From JALZKA01 sp963701205 (lineage in GTDB: Bacteria; Actinomycetota; Thermoleophilia; Solirubrobacterales; 70-9): 64,000 nt of DNA. This document shows, piece by piece, positions 27,233-35,581 of the stretch; position 1 is the stretch's first letter; every line of letters starts with the position of its first letter. Where the stretch lies: assembly GCA_963701205.1 (NCBI GenBank), contig OY969575.1:868001-932000 (forward strand), written 5' to 3'. The position numbers and the translations under genes were made by a program. The notes under the pieces were generated by a model. It saw only the letters and a program-made list of their open reading frames with translations. It was not told where the DNA came from and ran no database searches.

Positions 27233-27859
27233 TTAGGGCTCGACCGTTTGCAGCTGCTTGCGCACGTGCCAGACACGCTGGCCGGTCGTGAAGGCCGTCA
27301 GGCCGGCAAGGGAGTAAATCGAGGCTGCCAGAAGATCCACGTCGTCGATCAGCTCGCCGGCGGCGAAGACCAACCCGATCGCAAGCAGGACCACCCGCAC
27401 CGGACGCGTCGCCAGGCCAACGGTGCACTCGACCCCCAACGCTTCGGCCCGCGCCCGGGTATAGGAGACCATCAGCGAGCCCAACACGACGAATACGCAC
27501 CCGGCAGCGGCAATGGAGTCGCCCTGCTCGGCGAAATACCAGGCGACCGCCGTGAGCACGATTCCCTCCTCGACCCGATCGAGCGTCGAGTCCAAGAACG
27601 CGCCGAACAAGGTTCCCTTACCGGACATCCGCGAGTAACGCCCGTCCAAGGTGTCCATCACCGACCCCAAGATGAACGCGAGCCCGCCAAGGAAGAAGTG
27701 CTCCTGGGTAATCAGGACGGCGGCCGCGAGGTTGCCGATGAGGCCGGTCATTGAAATTGAGTTCGGCGTCAGCCGCGACTCGATCAGGCGGTTGCGCGCG
27801 TACGAGCGCCACGCCTGCGCGTTGCGCGGTTCAGCCGTGGCCCGCCCTGCATCCGTCAC
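27233..27859 (-). CDS. CDP-alcohol phosphatidyltransferase, PI-phosphate synthase-like
   Basis: The 208-residue membrane protein has the CDP-AP signature as DTLDGRYSRMSGKGTLFGAFLDSTLDR split over about residues 69-95 (two aspartate pairs). It also has a YTRARAEALG segment characteristic of phosphatidylinositol-phosphate synthases. It would join inositol-3-phosphate with CDP-diacylglycerol to give PI-phosphate. Five to six membrane helices follow. It lies just upstream of ino1 on the same strand, which supports inositol as head group. The GTG start is leaderless (TAGGGT 6 nt upstream). Confidence 0.85.
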   Translation of the reverse strand: MTDAGRATAEPRNAQAWRSYARNRLIESRLTPNSISMTGLIGNLAAAVLITQEHFFLGGLAFILGSVMDTLDGRYSRMSGKGTLFGAFLDSTLDRVEEGIVLTAVAWYFAEQGDSIAAAGCVFVVLGSLMVSYTRARAEALGVECTVGLATRPVRVVLLAIGLVFAAGELIDDVDLLAASIYSLAGLTAFTTGQRVWHVRKQLQTVEP

Positions 27860-27865
27860 CGGGCC

Positions 27866-27871
27866 ACCCTA
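27866..27871 (-). promoter_or_regulatory. -10 box TAGGGT, leaderless start
   Basis: On the minus strand TAGGGT is followed by 6 nt and the GTG at 27859. Confidence 0.5.
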
Positions 27872-27878
27872 GCCGGGA

Positions 27879-28649
27879 TCAAGCCGTGACGCGTGAGCGT
27901 TCGTCGCGCCAAGCCCAGTGATCGGGGCGGGCCTTGGCCATCTGGGTTGCCGAGACGGCCGCGACGCAAGCAACCGCCGCGCCTGCCGCCGCGTCGAGCC
28001 AGAAGTGATTACCCGTGGCGACGATCACGAAAAACACGATCAGCGGGTATGCGGCCCACCAGGCCATCGCCAGGGGGCTGCGGACCAAGGCTGCGGCGGG
28101 CACGGCAACCATGAGCGCGAACGCGATGTGCATGCTCGGTATCGCTGCGTACTGGTTCACAAGCAGGCCGACGGTGTCCGAGTCCTGCGGGAGGCCTGTG
28201 AAGGTGGCGATTGTGTCGACGAACCCGAACTGGGAATCCATCAGCCGGGGCGGCGCCGTCGGGACCAGGAGATACAGGGTCAGGGCGATGACCATCGCGA
28301 CCATGAACATGTTGCGGACGAAGTAGAAGTGCTCGTTGCGGCGAAAGTAGAGCCAGCTCAAAAACAGAGTGGTCACCACGAAGTGCGAGTTCAGGTACAT
28401 GAAGTTCGAGAAATCGATCAGCCAGCGAGCGTGATTGATCAGCGCATCCTGCAGCCCGGGCTCAAACAGCGTGCCCAGGCCGGCCTCGATATCGATCACC
28501 CGCTGCGCGTTGGCAAACGCCAGGTCGGCGCGCCCCTCGGCCAGCCCACGGACCACCTGGTAGCCGTTGTAGACCGCAAAGAAAAGCGCGAACTGCAGGA
28601 TCGCGTCGGCCCAGCCCCGCGGCGCGAACTCCTTGATCTGTCTCACCAT
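27879..28649 (-). CDS. PAP2/AUR1-like membrane phosphatase or inositol phosphotransferase
   Basis: The 256-residue polytopic protein has the PAP2_3 (AUR1-like) signature set: a VPTAPPRL loop, AAIPSMHIAFA and GNHFWLDAAAGAAV, with the catalytic histidines in the last two. Relatives are phosphatidate-type phosphatases or inositol-phosphorylceramide synthases. Its place next to PI-phosphate synthase and ino1 suggests dephosphorylation of PI-phosphate or transfer of an inositol-phosphate head group (inference). A TACAAT box lies 21 nt upstream of the ATG; it is divergent from nth. Confidence 0.8.
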   Translation of the reverse strand: MVRQIKEFAPRGWADAILQFALFFAVYNGYQVVRGLAEGRADLAFANAQRVIDIEAGLGTLFEPGLQDALINHARWLIDFSNFMYLNSHFVVTTLFLSWLYFRRNEHFYFVRNMFMVAMVIALTLYLLVPTAPPRLMDSQFGFVDTIATFTGLPQDSDTVGLLVNQYAAIPSMHIAFALMVAVPAAALVRSPLAMAWWAAYPLIVFFVIVATGNHFWLDAAAGAAVACVAAVSATQMAKARPDHWAWRDERSRVTA

Positions 28650-28704
28650 TGACCGCAAAACTGTTGCGGGATTGTAAAGCGGCCACACATATCCTGAGCC
28701 GGAA

Positions 28705-29442
28705 GTGACCGGCAAACCAGCACCACGACAAGGTTGGCAGCGGCCGCCCAAGCGGCGGGTAATCGCGATTCGCGACCGGTTGCGGCAGATGTACGGGCAG
28801 CCGACCCAGCAACCCCATGAGGATCCCGTCCACGAGCTCGTTCTGACAATCCTGTCCCAGAACACCTCGGACACCAACCGTGACGTCGCCTACGCCGGCC
28901 TCAAGGCACGCTTCAAGGATTGGGCCGATGTGCGTGATGCGCCGGTGGCGGCGCTTGAGGATGCGATCCGCCGCGGCGGATTGGCCCCAACCAAGGCGCC
29001 GCGGATCCAGGCGGCGCTGCGGGAGCTTGGCGACGAGCTCAACCTTGATTGGCTCCGCGACGCGCCTCGCGGCGAGGCAATCGAGTACTTGACTTCCTTG
29101 CCAGGGGTGGGACGCAAGACGGCCGCCTGCGTCTTGATCTTCTCGTTCGGGCGTCCCGAAATCCCGGTTGACACACACGTCCACCGCCTAGGCGGGCGCC
29201 TGGGCCTCTTCCGTCCCCAGGCGTCGTTCGACGAAGCCCACGATGAGATGATCGCCGTTACGCCGCCCGCCGACGCGTACGAACTGCATATGAACCTGAT
29301 CAACCACGGCCGCGTCCTCTGCCGTCCCGCCCAACCGCGCTGCGACGAGTGCGCCCTGCTGCGGATGTGCCCATACGGACGCGATCTGCGGAGAACTACC
29401 GATGCCAAGCCCGCCCACAACCAGGACTCTTCGTTGCGGTAA
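28705..29442 (+). CDS. nth: Endonuclease III
   Basis: The 245-residue protein has LVLTILSQNTSD, the helix-hairpin-helix LPGVGRKTAACV with the catalytic lysine, VDTHVHRLGGRLGL with the catalytic aspartate and a complete Fe4S4 motif C-x6-C-x2-C-x5-C (RVLCRPAQPRCDECALLRMC). It removes oxidised pyrimidines and cuts at AP sites. The N-terminus has about 30 residues more than E. coli Nth. The GTG start lies 9 nt from a TATCCT box. Confidence 0.92.
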   Translation: MTGKPAPRQGWQRPPKRRVIAIRDRLRQMYGQPTQQPHEDPVHELVLTILSQNTSDTNRDVAYAGLKARFKDWADVRDAPVAALEDAIRRGGLAPTKAPRIQAALRELGDELNLDWLRDAPRGEAIEYLTSLPGVGRKTAACVLIFSFGRPEIPVDTHVHRLGGRLGLFRPQASFDEAHDEMIAVTPPADAYELHMNLINHGRVLCRPAQPRCDECALLRMCPYGRDLRRTTDAKPAHNQDSSLR

Positions 29443-29500
29443 TCAGGCATCGGACCGCATGTGCGCCATGACGGCGCGTCAACCCGAGAAGGAGTCTCAA

Positions 29501-30649
29501 GTGATGAACCCGCACCGGCATGGAAGCCGCAGGCGCGCTGCAGGACTGATCGCGATCGTGATGGTCGCAGTCACCGGAGCCCTGGCACCAGCGATGGCCG
29601 CCGCGAAGCCCGCAAAGGTCAAGGTCATGACCCGCAACCTTTACCTCGGTGCGGATCTCGGGCCGGCGATTGGAGCTCCGAGCCCAGCCGCTGCGATGTT
29701 TGCCGCCGGCAACATCTACCGCTCAGTGATCGACACCAACTTCACCGCGCGGGCCCGTCTGATCGCCGACGAGATCGAGGCTGCCCGGCCGGATCTAATC
29801 GGCCTCCAAGAAGTTGCGCTTTGGCGCCGCGGCCAGCGCGGTGCGGCGGATGGGCCAGCGACTCCCGCCACCGAGGTGTTCGTGGATTACCTGGACATCC
29901 TCAGGAACGAGCTCCGCAAACGGGGGCTCGCCTACAAGGTCGCCGTTCGGCAGCTCGAAGCGGACATCGAACTCCCGGTGGACCTTGGGACCGCTGACGC
30001 GCCCGACGGATCGCCCGAGTTCGACGGCCGATTGTCGATGTCGGACGTGATCCTGGTGCGCCGCTCAACGCGCATTGAGACCAAGAAGCCCCGCGCGAAA
30101 CGGTATGTGGCCAAGCTCAGCGTCCCGACCGCGCTCGGCACAGTGACGATTGACCGTGGCTGGACATCAATCGACGCGACCAAGAAGGCCGGCCGGGGCG
30201 TACAGAAGTTCCGCTTCGTCAACACGCACCTGGAGGCGTTCTCGGCCTACGTGCGCACCGGGCAGGCGGCGGAGCTCGTCGGCACGGATGGCCCGTTTGG
30301 TGGCGGCATGGCGAAGATCCTGGTTGGCGATCTGAACTCGGACCCTGATGATCCGAGCTCGAGCACGTCGCCACCCGATCCCGTCGCAACGCCGAATGCC
30401 GCGGCCTACGGCCTGGTGACCGGGGCTGGATTTGTCGATTTGGGCGTCACGGTGCCCACCTGCTGCTTCGGCGCGGACGTGCTCGATCCAGCGCCAACGT
30501 TCGACTCACGGATCGACCACGTGATGGCGCACGGCAAGGTCTCGGGAATCAACGCGGCCCTGATTGGGGTCGATCCCGCCAAGCGCACGAACAGCGATCT
30601 CTGGCCATCCGACCACGGCGGAGTCATCGCGAAGCTCAGGGTTCGCTAG
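29501..30649 (+). CDS. Secreted endonuclease/exonuclease/phosphatase (EEP) family protein
   Basis: The 382-residue protein has a clear signal peptide (RRRAAGLIAIVMVAVTGAL, cleavage near AMAAA). An EEP domain follows with VMTRNLYLGADLG, GLQEVALW, VNTHLEAF, VGDLNSDPDD, DSRIDHVMA and WPSDHGGVIAKL, so the metal and catalytic residues are complete. It is exported and could be a nuclease or sphingomyelinase-like phosphodiesterase. The GTG is 7 nt after AAGGAG; the next codon is an ATG that may equally be used. It is unrelated in detail to the cytoplasmic EEP protein at 19.4 kb. Confidence 0.8.
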   Translation: MMNPHRHGSRRRAAGLIAIVMVAVTGALAPAMAAAKPAKVKVMTRNLYLGADLGPAIGAPSPAAAMFAAGNIYRSVIDTNFTARARLIADEIEAARPDLIGLQEVALWRRGQRGAADGPATPATEVFVDYLDILRNELRKRGLAYKVAVRQLEADIELPVDLGTADAPDGSPEFDGRLSMSDVILVRRSTRIETKKPRAKRYVAKLSVPTALGTVTIDRGWTSIDATKKAGRGVQKFRFVNTHLEAFSAYVRTGQAAELVGTDGPFGGGMAKILVGDLNSDPDDPSSSTSPPDPVATPNAAAYGLVTGAGFVDLGVTVPTCCFGADVLDPAPTFDSRIDHVMAHGKVSGINAALIGVDPAKRTNSDLWPSDHGGVIAKLRVR

Positions 30650-30674
30650 GCCCCGGGCCCAACCCGGAGTTTGG

Positions 30675-30703
30675 GGCGGGCGCCGAGGGTCGCGGCGCCC
30701 GCC
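30675..30703 (+). terminator. GC-rich hairpin after the secreted EEP gene
   Basis: GGCGGGCGCC and GGCGCCCGCC form a perfect 10-bp stem around a 9-nt loop, about 25 bp after the EEP stop and 9 bp before the TATAGACT promoter of the cytochrome gene. The position fits a terminator; no T tract. Confidence 0.45.
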
Positions 30704-30728
30704 GCTCGTCTATAGACTCCCGGCGTCG

Positions 30729-31229
30729 GTGAACCGGCCTGACGACGAGGCCGCGACGACCAATCCAATGAGCCGAGGTCCCATCGCAATCTTTGGAGTC
30801 TTCGCCGCGATCTGTGCGGTCGGGATCCCCCTGCTCGCCATCTCAGGGTCGGGCGGTGAAGACGCAGGCGCGGTTGCCGTCGCCAGCCAGGACGCCGAGG
30901 GCAAGGACCAGTTCGTAAGCGCCTGCAGCCAGTGCCACACTCTCGCCGCGGCGGGAACGCTCGGCGTGGTCGGCCCCGACCTTGACGACGTTTTGGCTCC
31001 GGCCGGAAACGGCAACTTCGAGGGCAACTACAGCCGCGTCCTCTCGGCGATCTGCGGCGGCTTCGGCGGCGGCCGGATGCCGGCAGGGATCCTGCAGGGA
31101 TCGAACGCCGAGGAGGTGGCAGCATTCGTTGCGGCCTACGCGGGCCAGCTCTCTGACGACGCCGGGGCCCTTGTGGACACGCGAACCGCCAAGCGGCCCG
31201 CGTCGCCCGCGACCTGCACGGGCGCGTAG
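30729..31229 (+). CDS. Membrane-anchored cytochrome c
   Basis: The 166-residue protein has an N-terminal hydrophobic segment (PIAIFGVFAAICAVGIPLLA) and then one class I c-type heme site, CSQCH. A possible distal methionine lies in GGRMPAGILQG. Heme attachment implies an outside location, anchored by the helix. It probably carries electrons to a terminal oxidase or photosynthesis-independent chain. The GTG at 30729 lies 10 nt from TATAGACT; an ATG at 30768 is an alternative with no ribosome-binding site. Confidence 0.75.
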   Translation: MNRPDDEAATTNPMSRGPIAIFGVFAAICAVGIPLLAISGSGGEDAGAVAVASQDAEGKDQFVSACSQCHTLAAAGTLGVVGPDLDDVLAPAGNGNFEGNYSRVLSAICGGFGGGRMPAGILQGSNAEEVAAFVAAYAGQLSDDAGALVDTRTAKRPASPATCTGA

Positions 31230-31333
31230 CCACCCGCTGCTGCGAGCCACCGTTTGTTGAGAGTGTCAGCCGTGGCCCCCGGGCTGCGGTCCTGCCACCA
31301 CCCGCAGGCCAGTAAGTAAGTGGCGATTCGCGG

Positions 31334-31356
31334 ATCTGCTACGTTGTGACTCAGAT
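31334..31356 (+). promoter_or_regulatory. HAIR-like operator upstream of dnaK
   Basis: TCTGCTA-N7-ACTCAGA has the 7-7-7 geometry of the HspR operator HAIR (CTTGAGT-N7-ACTCAAG). Its right arm is close to consensus; the left arm is degenerate. It overlaps a TACGTT -10 candidate (31340-31345). The same flanking pattern, ATCT...ACTNAGATTTC, recurs before clpB. Confidence 0.5.
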
Positions 31357-31395
31357 TTCTTTCACATCACTCAGTAACAACTAGGAGACATAAAC

Positions 31396-33297
31396 ATGGG
31401 CAAGACGATCGGTATCGACCTCGGAACCACGAACTCGTGCGTTGCAATCCTCGAAGGCGGGGAACCCAGCGTGCTCGAGAACTCCGAAGGCGGGCGCACC
31501 ACCCCCTCTGTCGTCGCGTTCACCGAAGGCGGGGAGCGTTTGGTCGGCACCGTCGCCAAGCGCCAGGCCGTGATGAACGCGGAGAACACGATCTTCTCGA
31601 TCAAGCGCTTCATGGGCCGCAAGGAGGCCGAAGTCAAGGAAGAGGAGACGATCGTCCCCTACAAGGTCGAGGCCGGGCCGGGCGGCGACGTCCGCGTTGA
31701 CGTGCGCGGCAAGCAGTTCTCGCCGCCGGAGATCTCGGCGATGATCCTCCAAAAGCTGAAGGCCGACGCCGAGGCTCGCCTGGGCGAGACAGTGGACTCG
31801 GCCGTGATCACGGTCCCCGCCTACTTCAACGACGACCAGCGCCAGGCGACCAAGGACGCCGGCAAGATCGCCGGCCTCGAGGTCGAGCGGATCATCAACG
31901 AGCCCACGGCGGCGGCGTTGGCCTACGGCCTTGACAAGTCGGCGGAAGAGCAGAACATCCTGGTGTTCGACCTCGGCGGCGGCACGTTTGACGTGTCGGT
32001 GCTGGAGATCGGCGACGGGATCTTCAAGGTCTTGGCGACCGCCGGCGACAACCACCTGGGTGGCGACAACTGGGACAAGGCGATCGTCGAATGGATGGTT
32101 GCCGAGTTCAAGCGTGACCAGGGGGTTGACCTCTCGCAGGACAAGAACTCGCTGCAGCGCCTCTACGAGCAGGCTGAGAAGGCGAAGATCGAACTCTCGT
32201 CCGCTCAGGAGACGCAGATCTCGATCCCGTTCATCACGGCGATCGACAACCAGCCCAAGCACCTTGAGATGCGTCTCAGCCGGGCCAAGCTGGCCGAGCT
32301 GACCGCCGATCTGCTGGAGCGAGTGGTGGCCCCCGTCAAGCAGGCGCTTGCGGACTCCACGGGAGCATCAATCGACCACGTCGTTCTCGTCGGCGGCATG
32401 AGCCGGATGCCCGCCGTGCAGGAGAAGGTCAAGGAACTCACCGGCAAGGACCCCCATCAGGGCGTCAACCCGGACGAGGTGGTTGCCGTCGGCGCCGCAA
32501 TCCAGGCAGGTGTCCTGGCGGGCGACGTCAAGGACGTTCTCCTGCTCGACGTCACCCCGCTGACGCTCGGCATCGAGACCAAGGGCGGCGTCATGACGAA
32601 GCTGATCGAGCGCAATACGACCATTCCGACCCGCAAGGCCGAGACATTCTCGACCGCGGAGGACAACCAGCCCTCGGTGGAGATTCACGTGTTGCAGGGC
32701 GAGCGCGAGATGGCGAGCTACAACAAGTCGCTCGGCAAGTTCCAGCTGACCGGAATCCCGCCAGCGCCCCGCGGGATGCCGCAGATCGAGGTCGCCTTCG
32801 ACATCGACCGCAACGGCATCGTCAGCGTCACCGCCAAGGACCTCGGCACCAGCAAGGAACAGAAGATCGAAATCAAGGGCGGATCCGGCCTGGCCGAGGA
32901 CGAGGTCGAGCAGATGATCAAGGACGCGGAGGCCCACGCCGACGATGACCGCCGCCAGCGCGAGCTGGTGGAGGCCCGCAACGTCGGCGAGAACGCCGCC
33001 TACGCGGCCGAGAAGCAGCTCGAGGAGCTCGGCGACCAAGTTGATGAGGCGTCGAAGGCGGAAATCGAGGGACTCGCCAAGGACTTGAGCGATTCGCTCG
33101 AATCGGAGGACGTCGATGCGATCAAGGCGAAGACGGACGCTCTTCAGGCAGCGTTTCACCGGGTCTCCGAGAAGATCTACGAGTCCGCGGCTGCCGATCA
33201 AGCCGCGGCTGCCGACGGCACCTCCACGAACGGCGCCGGTGCCGAATCTGAGGAAGAGGTCGTGGACGCCGAGGTCGTGGACGACGAGCGCGCATGA
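31396..33297 (+). CDS. dnaK: Chaperone DnaK (Hsp70)
   Basis: The 633-residue protein is full length: it begins GKTIGIDLGTTNSCVAIL and has VPAYFNDDQRQATKDAG, ILVFDLGGGTFDVSVLEIG and HVVLVGGMSRMPAVQ in the ATPase domain. The substrate domain (about 385-540) and an acidic tail ending EEEVVDAEVVDDERA complete it. It folds and protects proteins with GrpE and DnaJ. The ATG has AGGAG about 8 nt upstream. The HAIR-like site upstream implies repression by HspR, encoded at the end of the same operon. Confidence 0.97.
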   Translation: MGKTIGIDLGTTNSCVAILEGGEPSVLENSEGGRTTPSVVAFTEGGERLVGTVAKRQAVMNAENTIFSIKRFMGRKEAEVKEEETIVPYKVEAGPGGDVRVDVRGKQFSPPEISAMILQKLKADAEARLGETVDSAVITVPAYFNDDQRQATKDAGKIAGLEVERIINEPTAAALAYGLDKSAEEQNILVFDLGGGTFDVSVLEIGDGIFKVLATAGDNHLGGDNWDKAIVEWMVAEFKRDQGVDLSQDKNSLQRLYEQAEKAKIELSSAQETQISIPFITAIDNQPKHLEMRLSRAKLAELTADLLERVVAPVKQALADSTGASIDHVVLVGGMSRMPAVQEKVKELTGKDPHQGVNPDEVVAVGAAIQAGVLAGDVKDVLLLDVTPLTLGIETKGGVMTKLIERNTTIPTRKAETFSTAEDNQPSVEIHVLQGEREMASYNKSLGKFQLTGIPPAPRGMPQIEVAFDIDRNGIVSVTAKDLGTSKEQKIEIKGGSGLAEDEVEQMIKDAEAHADDDRRQRELVEARNVGENAAYAAEKQLEELGDQVDEASKAEIEGLAKDLSDSLESEDVDAIKAKTDALQAAFHRVSEKIYESAAADQAAAADGTSTNGAGAESEEEVVDAEVVDDERA

Positions 33298-33929
33298 AGT
33301 CCGAAGACGTCGAGCAGGACGCCACCGAGGACGAGGTGGCCGGCGACCAGGCCGTCGCGTCCGAGACCGAAGCCGATGGCGGTGAGTCCGCTGACCCGGA
33401 GGCGGAAGCGGAGACGACCGAGGAGGTAGATCCGCTGGTGGCGCTTGAACGCGAGCGTGACGAGTACCTCGACCTTGCGCAACGCGCGCGCGCCGAGTTC
33501 GACAACTACCGCCGCCGCTCCGCCCGCGACGCGATTGAAGCCGAGCAGCGTGGCAAGGCAACCCTTGCCCGGGGCATCGTCCCGGCAATCGACAACCTCG
33601 AACGTGCCCTCAAGGCGGCCGGCGTCGAGCTGCAACCGACCGGCGACGCTGGGGTCGCCGACGAGGCGAGCCGCGAGGTGTCCGCGCACGAGGCCCTGGC
33701 AGCCGGCGTCGCGCTGATCCACTCCGAGATCGCGGGGGCGCTCAGCGCCGCCGGGATTGAAGGGTTCGACCCTGACGGCGAGCGCTTTGACCCCAGCCTG
33801 CACGAGGCGCTCTCCGCGCGACCGGCAACCGACGGCGAACAACCAGGCCAGGTCGTGGAAACCGTCCAGCGGGGCTACCGGATCGGCGAGACGCTGATTC
33901 GACCGGCCCGGGTGGTGGTGACCTCGTGA
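33294..33929 (+). CDS. grpE: Nucleotide exchange factor GrpE
   Basis: The 211-residue protein has a long acidic N-terminal region (about 1-50; EDVEQDATEDEVAGDQ), a coiled-coil helix (LERERDEYLDLAQRARAEFDN YRRR) and a C-terminal beta domain with LHEALSARPATDGEQPGQVVE and YRIGETLIRPARVVV. It releases ADP from DnaK. The start overlaps the dnaK stop by 4 bp. Confidence 0.95.
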   Translation: MKSEDVEQDATEDEVAGDQAVASETEADGGESADPEAEAETTEEVDPLVALERERDEYLDLAQRARAEFDNYRRRSARDAIEAEQRGKATLARGIVPAIDNLERALKAAGVELQPTGDAGVADEASREVSAHEALAAGVALIHSEIAGALSAAGIEGFDPDGERFDPSLHEALSARPATDGEQPGQVVETVQRGYRIGETLIRPARVVVTS

Positions 33930-33995
33930 GTCAGTGCCGCAATCGCTCCACGAAGATTCCGCCGCTGAGGCGGCGCACGTAGGAACGGTGTTCTG

Positions 33996-35093
33996 ATGGC
34001 GCGCGATCTTTATGAGGTGCTGGGCGTTGATCGCAAGGCATCCGACGCGGAGATCAAGAAGGCCTACCGGCGCCTGGCGCGTGAGAATCATCCCGACACG
34101 CACCCCGACGACCCAGCCGCCGAGAATCGCTTCAAGGAGATCCAGAGCGCATACGACACCGTCTCCGACCCAAAGAAGCGACAGGAGTACGACTCCGGCG
34201 GCTTTGACCCACGCAACTTCGCCGGCGGATTCGCTTCCGACATCGGTGACATTTTTTCGACGATCTTTAACCGCGGGGGCGGTCGCGGTGGGCCGTCCGG
34301 ACTCGCTGGCCGCGACCTCCGGGCCGAGGTCAGGCTGGACTTCGACCAGGCGATGACGGGGACCGAGGTTTCGGTCACCGTCCCGAAGCAGGCGACCTGC
34401 CGGACCTGTTCGGGCAGCGGCGCCAAGCCGGGGACTCAACCCAAGGTTTGCCCGCAGTGCGAGGGCCGCGGGATGGCCGCCCAAAGCCAGGGGTTCTTCT
34501 CGATCAGCCAACCGTGCCAGATGTGTGGCGGCCGTGGCGCCGTGATCGAAGATCCCTGCCCCACATGCCTTGGCTCGGGCCTGACCGAACAAAACAAGCG
34601 CTATCGGGTCAAGATCCCCGCCGGTGTCCACGACGGCAGCAGGATCCGGGTGGCCGGTAAGGGCGAGGACGGGCCCCAGGGCGGACCAGCCGGTGACCTG
34701 TATGTGGTGGCCCGGGTTGCGCCCTCACCGGTGTTCAAGCAGCGTCCCGACGGTCACCTGGAGGTCCGCGTGCCGATCACGATTCCGGAAGCGGTGAGGG
34801 GCGCAACCATCGAGGTTCCGACCCTTGACGGCGCCAAGCGAATCCGTGTCCAGCCGGGAACGCAGCACGGCGCCGTTCAGCGGTTGCGGGGCGCCGGCCC
34901 GGCAGAACCCGGCGGCCGTGGCCACCGGGACATCCACTACCGACTCGAGATCGAGGTCCCGGCGGAGCTCAACAGCGAGGCCGCGCAGGCCGTTGACGCA
35001 CTCGCCGAAGCACTCAATGGGCATGACCCGCGGGCGAACATCATGGGCGCCGCGGGTTCGACCGGCGCGGACGAGAACATGGACGAAGCATGA
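33996..35093 (+). CDS. dnaJ: Chaperone DnaJ (Hsp40)
   Basis: The 365-residue protein has a J domain with HPD at 32-34, a Gly/Phe-rich linker, and four zinc-binding CxxCxGxG repeats (CRTCSGSG, CPQCEGRG, CQMCGGRG, CPTCLGSG). A C-terminal substrate-binding domain follows. It stimulates DnaK ATPase and delivers substrates. An AACGGT box 6 nt before the ATG could give an additional leaderless transcript. Confidence 0.96.
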   Translation: MARDLYEVLGVDRKASDAEIKKAYRRLARENHPDTHPDDPAAENRFKEIQSAYDTVSDPKKRQEYDSGGFDPRNFAGGFASDIGDIFSTIFNRGGGRGGPSGLAGRDLRAEVRLDFDQAMTGTEVSVTVPKQATCRTCSGSGAKPGTQPKVCPQCEGRGMAAQSQGFFSISQPCQMCGGRGAVIEDPCPTCLGSGLTEQNKRYRVKIPAGVHDGSRIRVAGKGEDGPQGGPAGDLYVVARVAPSPVFKQRPDGHLEVRVPITIPEAVRGATIEVPTLDGAKRIRVQPGTQHGAVQRLRGAGPAEPGGRGHRDIHYRLEIEVPAELNSEAAQAVDALAEALNGHDPRANIMGAAGSTGADENMDEA

Positions 35094-35569
35094 GCCCAAC
35101 GCCCAAACCCGGCCGCTCGCGAACGACGGTGCGCGTCTCCTCCAGCCGGGGAGTCTTCATGATCTCGGTCGCGGCCGAACTTGCCGACATGCACCCGCAA
35201 ACGCTACGGATGTACGAGTCCCGCGGCCTGATCACGCCCAAGCGCTCGCCCAAGAACACCCGGCTGTACTCCCAGGACGACGTTGACCAGCTGCGCCGCA
35301 TCCAGCGCATGACCGCCGAGGAGGGCCTCAACCTGGCGGGGGTCGAGACCGTCCTTGAGATGGAGGCCGAGCTCGAACGCACGCGCGCCGAGCTCGGGCG
35401 CCTGCGCGATCGCGCTTCCGAGCTCGAGGGCCAAATGGCCGACGAGATCGAGCGGGTCCGTCGCTCGTTCAAGGCCGAGATCGTTCCCTATGGCGCCTAC
35501 GACGCCGAGGGGATCACCCGCGATCGCGACTCCGTCCGGATCCCGGTCCGCCGCAAACGCGCCCAGTAG
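35090..35569 (+). CDS. hspR: Heat-shock repressor HspR (MerR family)
   Basis: The 159-residue protein has a MerR-type winged helix, FMISVAAELADMHPQTLRMYESRGLI (split here), with the HspR-typical HPQTLRMYE and SPKNTRLYS, and a coiled-coil tail (about 85-125). HspR represses the dnaK operon and clpB by binding HAIR sites and uses DnaK as corepressor. The 4-bp overlap with dnaJ shows it is autoregulated in the same operon. Matching HAIR-like sites occur at 31334-31356 and 39100-39122. Confidence 0.93.
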   Translation: MSPTPKPGRSRTTVRVSSSRGVFMISVAAELADMHPQTLRMYESRGLITPKRSPKNTRLYSQDDVDQLRRIQRMTAEEGLNLAGVETVLEMEAELERTRAELGRLRDRASELEGQMADEIERVRRSFKAEIVPYGAYDAEGITRDRDSVRIPVRRKRAQ

Positions 35570-35581
35570 GGCAGCAAGCGT

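Noticed and set aside
25637..27754. Long plus-strand open frame of about 700 codons opposite ino1 and PI-phosphate synthase
   Set aside because: It is an antisense shadow of two clear genes; its product has no domain and repeats the high-GC third-position pattern of the opposite strand.
34254..34260. T-run within dnaJ as an intrinsic terminator
   Set aside because: It lies within the coding sequence after no stable hairpin.
32368..34631. Long minus-strand open frames opposite dnaK, grpE and dnaJ
   Set aside because: The plus strand encodes unmistakable chaperones; the opposite frames are composition artefacts.
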